A stretch of 25,680 nucleotides of DNA from VAZQ01 sp035293945 (GTDB lineage: Bacteria; Pseudomonadota; Alphaproteobacteria; Rhizobiales; Xanthobacteraceae): the NCBI GenBank assembly GCA_035293945.1, contig DATGLV010000007.1, positions 1-25,680 on the forward strand, written 5' to 3'. The notes below the pieces were generated by a model. It was not told the origin of the DNA. It ran no database searches and saw only the letters and a list, made by a program, of their open reading frames with translations. How positions within the stretch are numbered: position 1 is the stretch's first letter; the number at the start of each line of letters is the position of its first letter. The position numbers and the translations under genes were made by a program. Positions 22,477 through 25,680 of this stretch are shown piece after piece.

Positions 22477-23205
22477 ATGCCATCGCGGGTGATCGTTCTC
22501 ACGGGCGCGGCCGGCGGGATCGGGCGCGTCATGGCCGAGGCGCTGCTGGCGGACGGGCATTCGGTCGCGGCGGTCGACCGCGACGCGGCCGGGCTCGCGC
22601 GGTTTGCCGATGTTCCGGGCGCGCGCGAGCGGCTGTACGCGATTGCGGCTGATCTCACCGGCGAGGCCGGATGCCTGGCGGCGATCGCCGCGGCGCGCCA
22701 GCATTTCGGCGCCATCGACGCCGTGGTCAATAACGCGGGCATCGGCATGAGCAGCCTGCGCCCGGACGCGGAAGCGCGACATCCGACGATCGAGGAGCTC
22801 GGCGCCGGCGATTACGACCGCTTTCTCGCGATCTTCGTGCGCGCGCCGGCGACGCTCACGCGCGCCGCGCTGCCCGACATGAAGGCACGCGGATGGGGCC
22901 GGATCGTCAACAACACGACGAGCTATCTCACCATGCTGCGGGTGATGCCTTATGGCGCCGCCAAGGCGGCGTTGGAGTCGATGTCGGCCGTGTGGGCGAA
23001 GGAGCTCGAGGCGACCCGCATCACCGTCAACGTGCTGGTGCCTGGCGGCCCGACCGATACGCCGATGATCTCCGACGCTGCGGGCTGGCCGCGGGAAAAA
23101 ATGCTGCGGCCGCAGATCATGGGGCGGCCGATCGCCTGGCTGATGTCGGAGGCGGCGGACGGCTTCACGGGACGGCGCATCACGGCGGCGGTAAGCATTC
23201 GGTGA
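22477..23205 (+). CDS. Short-chain dehydrogenase/reductase, 3' end cut by IS66 insertion
   Basis: 242 aa; the ATG at 22477 follows GGAGGAG. It is a classical SDR: the NAD(P)-binding TGAAGGIG (residues 9-16), Asp39 in AVDRD which favours NAD(H), NNAG, the catalytic Ser in NNTTSY, and Y-x3-K in MPYGAAKAALESM. The protein stops abruptly at FTGRRITAAVSIR, where family members normally continue for another 15-30 residues. GTAAGC, the usual IS66-family terminus, begins at 23191, so the final four codons and stop appear to come from the transposon. Activity may survive because the missing part is beyond the active site. The substrate is unknown. Confidence 0.85.
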   Translation: MPSRVIVLTGAAGGIGRVMAEALLADGHSVAAVDRDAAGLARFADVPGARERLYAIAADLTGEAGCLAAIAAARQHFGAIDAVVNNAGIGMSSLRPDAEARHPTIEELGAGDYDRFLAIFVRAPATLTRAALPDMKARGWGRIVNNTTSYLTMLRVMPYGAAKAALESMSAVWAKELEATRITVNVLVPGGPTDTPMISDAAGWPREKMLRPQIMGRPIAWLMSEAADGFTGRRITAAVSIR

Positions 23206-23219
23206 GCACCGCGGGATCC

Positions 23220-23462
23220 TCACTCCTTTGAACGTTTGCGGGGAGGTGCGCGGCCGTCGGCTCGCAGGTCCGCGATGATCTGCTTCAAGTTCTCGATGCC
23301 GTCGTTGGTGAAGGCTGTCACGGACTCGTCCGTGCCGTTGTAGACGTATATTCGACCGTCCTCCGGCTCCATGTCGATCGACAGTTCGTGGAACCAATCC
23401 GCGTCCTCGCCGAGCATTTCGGCGACGTAGGTGATGGTGAAGACGAATGAGATGGCGGCCAA
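23220..23462 (-). CDS. Small IS66-associated passenger protein
   Basis: 80 aa from a TTG at 23462, 2 bp after the tnpC stop, consistent with translational coupling; a longer frame into tnpC (to 23504) or a shorter start at the internal Met (MLGEDADW) is possible. The acidic sequence VAEMLGEDADWFHELSIDMEPEDGRIYVYNG, then TAFTNDGIENLKQIIADLRADG, resembles small proteins I recall downstream of tnpC in rhizobial IS66 elements. It has an HTH-like or accessory character but no known role. It ends 29 bp inside the IS boundary, so it belongs to the element and not to the chromosome. Confidence 0.65.
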   Translation of the reverse strand: MAAISFVFTITYVAEMLGEDADWFHELSIDMEPEDGRIYVYNGTDESVTAFTNDGIENLKQIIADLRADGRAPPRKRSKE

Positions 23463-23464
23463 GA

Positions 23465-25081
23465 TCAGGCTGCCTGGCTCGCGGGTGCTTCGCGATGGCG
23501 CCAATTCCAGGGCAGAAGATCGTCGAGCCTGTGCGCCGGGTGCTCGGCGAGGCGGGCCAAAACGTCACCCAGCCAGGCCTGCGGATCGAGGTCATTCATC
23601 TTGGCCGTCATGATCAGCGTCGCCATGACGGCGGCGCGCTCGGCACCGCGTTCGGAGCCGGCGAAGAGCCATGATTTGCGCCCCAGCGCAAATCCGCGGA
23701 GCGCCCGTTCGGCCGCGTTGTTGGTCAGGCATATCCTGCCGTCGTCGAGGAACCGAGCGAACCGATCCCAACGCCGCAGCATGTAGTCGATCGGCTCGGC
23801 GACGGCAGACGAGCGTGAGAGCCGGGAGCGCTGCTCGCGCAGCCAGGCTTCGAGCGCCGCCACAAGCGGCGCACTCTGCTCCCGCCGCATCCGCAGACGC
23901 TCCTCGGCGCTTTGGCCATTGATGCCGCGTTCGATATCGAACAGCGCATCGATGCGCTTGACCGCTTCGAGCGCGATCGGCGAGATCGCCGCCGCATTCT
24001 TCCCGCGCCGGGCATTGGCCGCGATGTCGGCCAGCTCGAAGAACTGTCGCCGCGCGTGCGCCCAGCACAAGGCCGAGGTGATCGCTCCCTGCGGGCGCGA
24101 GGGATCGTACAGCGCGTTGTAGCCGCTATAGGCGTCGGCCTGCAGGATGCCGGTGAAGCCGTGAAGGTGCCGAGCCGGATGCTCGTGCCGGCGATCGCGC
24201 GAGGCGTAGTAGAGCGCCGCCGGCGGCGCGCGTCCGTCAAATGGCCGGTCGTCGCGCACATAGGTCCAGATGTGCCCCTTGATGGTCTTGTGCTTGGCCA
24301 GGATCGGCACGGTCGTGTCATCGCCGTGCAGCCGCTCGGCCGCGAGCACGTGGCGCTCGATCAACGCGTAGATCGGCTGCAGGACCGTCGTGCAGGCGCC
24401 GACCAGGTCGGCCAGCGTCGACACGCTGAGGTCGACACCCTCCCGCCGGTAGCGCCCGCTCTGCCGGTTCAACGGCTGATGCTGGCCGAACTTCTCGAAC
24501 AGGATCATCGCCAGCAGGCTGGGGCCGGCAAAGCCCCGTGGGATCACGTGGAACGGCGCGGGCGGCTGCGTGATCCTCTCGCATTCCCGGCACGAGAACT
24601 TCTCGCGCACCGTCTGGATCACCTTCCACTGGCGCGGGATCACCTCCAGCGTCTCGGTGATATCCTCGCCCAGCTTCGTCAGCTTCCGCGAGCCGCAGCA
24701 CGGACAGCTCTCCGGCGCCGGGACGACGACGCGCTCGCGCGGCAGGTGCTCGGGGAACGATTGGCGGGCGGGCCGTTTGCGCTGGAATGACCGTACGGTC
24801 TGCGTCCGCGCCGCCGCCAGCTCGTCCTCGGTCGCTGTCGTCTCCAGCTCTTCGAGCTCCAGCTCCATCTGCTCCAGGAGCCGCGCCTTGCGCTCCGAGC
24901 GTGTGCCGTAGAGCTGCCGGCGCAGCTTCTCGATCTCGAGCTTGTAGTAGGCGATCAGCGCGGCTTCCGCACGGGCGTTGGCAAGCTTGGCTTCCGCCTC
25001 GAGACGGGCGGTGCGCTCGGCAACGATCATCGCATGCGCGGCAGAAAGATCGGAGGGCAGCGATTCAGATGCCGATGTCAT
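23465..25081 (-). CDS. tnpC: IS66-family transposase (TnpC)
   Basis: 538 aa, full length for the family. The N-terminal coiled-coil/leucine-rich helix (LEAEAKLANARAEAALIAYYKLEIEKLRRQLYGTRSERK) is followed by the IS66 zinc finger (CPCCGSRKL...CRECE). The DDE domain follows: Asp in RLHGDDTTVPIL near residue 254, Asp in GILQADAYSGYNALYD near 313, and Glu in CLTNNAAERALRGFALGRKSWLFAGSERGA near 457, ending with the usual IS66 C-terminal domain (LDPQAWLGDVLARLAEH). It catalyses cut-and-paste or replicative transposition of the element. No frameshift is seen. Confidence 0.96.
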   Translation of the reverse strand: MTSASESLPSDLSAAHAMIVAERTARLEAEAKLANARAEAALIAYYKLEIEKLRRQLYGTRSERKARLLEQMELELEELETTATEDELAAARTQTVRSFQRKRPARQSFPEHLPRERVVVPAPESCPCCGSRKLTKLGEDITETLEVIPRQWKVIQTVREKFSCRECERITQPPAPFHVIPRGFAGPSLLAMILFEKFGQHQPLNRQSGRYRREGVDLSVSTLADLVGACTTVLQPIYALIERHVLAAERLHGDDTTVPILAKHKTIKGHIWTYVRDDRPFDGRAPPAALYYASRDRRHEHPARHLHGFTGILQADAYSGYNALYDPSRPQGAITSALCWAHARRQFFELADIAANARRGKNAAAISPIALEAVKRIDALFDIERGINGQSAEERLRMRREQSAPLVAALEAWLREQRSRLSRSSAVAEPIDYMLRRWDRFARFLDDGRICLTNNAAERALRGFALGRKSWLFAGSERGAERAAVMATLIMTAKMNDLDPQAWLGDVLARLAEHPAHRLDDLLPWNWRHREAPASQAA

Positions 25082-25125
25082 GCGGCAACGGAATCATATT
25101 CGCCCGCGACTGCAAAGCAAAAACC

Positions 25126-25473
25126 TCATCCCACCGATGTCGGCCGCCACGTCTCCTGTGGGTGCCTCCAGTCGATGCCGGACAAGAGATAACCGAACTG
25201 CGCCGACGAGATCGTCACCACGCCATCGGCCGGGCTCGGCCACAGGAAGCGGCCACGCTCAAGCCGCTTGGTGAACAGGCACGCTCCCTGGCCGTCATGC
25301 CAGATCACCTTCAGCAGGTTGCCGCGACGTCCGCGAAAGCAAAACAGATGGCCGTTGAGGGGATCGCGATGCAGGATCTCCTGCACCTGCAGGGCCAGCG
25401 ACGGAAACCCCTTGCGCATGTCGGTGTGGCCGGTCGCAAGCCACACTCGCACGCCCGTCGGCCACGCGATCAT
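25126..25473 (-). CDS. tnpB: IS66 accessory protein TnpB (IS66 Orf2)
   Basis: 115 aa with the diagnostic TDMRKGFPSLALQVQE, then DPLNGHLFCFRGRRGNLLKVIWHDGQGACLFTKRLERGRFLWP. It is required with TnpA for transposition of many IS66 elements. The ATG overlaps the tnpA stop (ATGA). 44 bp separate it from tnpC. Confidence 0.96.
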   Translation of the reverse strand: MIAWPTGVRVWLATGHTDMRKGFPSLALQVQEILHRDPLNGHLFCFRGRRGNLLKVIWHDGQGACLFTKRLERGRFLWPSPADGVVTISSAQFGYLLSGIDWRHPQETWRPTSVG

Positions 25474-25680
25474 CGCCGCCGTCCTGCGCTCAACGCTGCG
25501 ATTGCTGCCGTCAGCGTTGCTGCGTCGACCGCGCCCGTGATCCGCATCCGAGCCCCGCTCGCAAGCTCGATCTCGATCGTTCCGCTACCGGCCGCGACCG
25601 CTGATGCAACTTCGTGCGAGATCCGCACCGGCGCAAACTCAGCCGGCGACCGGGCCCGCAGCTGGCGGCGCCATCCATAT
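25470..25680 (-). CDS. tnpA: IS66 accessory protein TnpA, 5' part beyond the window
   Basis: The C-terminal ~69 residues are visible: WRRQLRARSPAEFAPVRI, then GTIEIELASGARMRITGAVDAATL and AAIAALSAGRRR, the family's end. The N-terminal HTH lies outside the window. The TGA overlaps the tnpB ATG. Confidence 0.85.
   Translation of the reverse strand, partial: YGWRRQLRARSPAEFAPVRISHEVASAVAAGSGTIEIELASGARMRITGAVDAATLTAAIAALSAGRRR

Larger units (their letters stand above)
23191..25680 (-). mobile_element. IS66-family insertion sequence, right part outside the window
   Basis: The genes read leftward in the order tnpA (partial), tnpB, tnpC and a small passenger gene, the typical IS66 layout. The left boundary is placed at 23191, where GTAAGC begins immediately inside the truncated SDR gene; IS66-family ends usually start GTAAG. 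The other end and the expected 8-bp target duplication lie beyond position 25680, so the boundary is inferred. Confidence 0.8.

Noticed and set aside
22429..23595. Leftward open frame (388 codons) spanning the SDR and the IS66 end
   Set aside because: It runs across two unrelated features and a transposon boundary, and its translation is low-complexity Arg/His/Pro.

Overview
High-GC DNA with alphaproteobacterial, probably Hyphomicrobiales (Rhizobiales), character. This is inferred from codon usage, Shine-Dalgarno sites and gene content; no taxonomic marker was compared. An accessory, defence-rich island runs from the left edge to a tRNA-fMet gene at 20058-20134. Ordinary chromosomal genes lie to its right, and the right edge is an IS66-family insertion that continues out of the window.

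Layout. (1) 1-4000: a 23-bp tandem repeat, a DUF4238 gene, and a leftward set of small mobile-element genes with the antirestriction gene ardC. Upstream of ardC is a strongly structured non-coding region. (2) 4000-9600: a small HTH gene and three or four copies of a modular 150-250 bp non-coding repeat, two of which end exactly at the stop codons of defence-like genes. Those genes are an 844-aa nitrilase-fold/HEPN-like fusion and an AbiU2-like HEPN protein. (3) 9649-13694: a DUF6119 (TIGR04141) gene in an operon with the AbiU2-like gene, a relic resembling pieces of two SOS-response genes, and a leftward XRE repressor - ImmA/IrrE protease - DUF4145 operon. (4) 13855-19834: the centrepiece. A rightward, translationally coupled operon encodes a three-repeat ubiquitin-like protein with a near-terminal Gly-Gly, an E2-like protein, a JAMM isopeptidase and an E1/ThiF enzyme. 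After an intrinsic terminator come an AAA+ ATPase and a cytosolic subtilisin-like protease. (5) 19835-20134: integration boundary with TTTGTGCC repeats, a terminator and tRNA-fMet. (6) 20261-25680: CHAD, NUDIX, GST and SDR genes; the SDR 3' end appears to be cut by the IS66-family element.

How the genes may work together. The XRE/ImmA pair and the ubiquitin-like operon are divergent. They share one operator-like inverted repeat (TGTCAAGCA-N11-TGCTTGACA) whose two arms each supply a consensus TTGACA -35 box, each with a 17-bp spacer to a -10 box. By analogy with ImmR/ImmA switches, a stress or infection signal would activate ImmA, remove the repressor and switch on ubiquitin-like conjugation. 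The AAA+/subtilase pair immediately downstream could be an independent defence module or the degradative arm of the conjugation system. That linkage is the main hypothesis of this annotation and is not proven by sequence.
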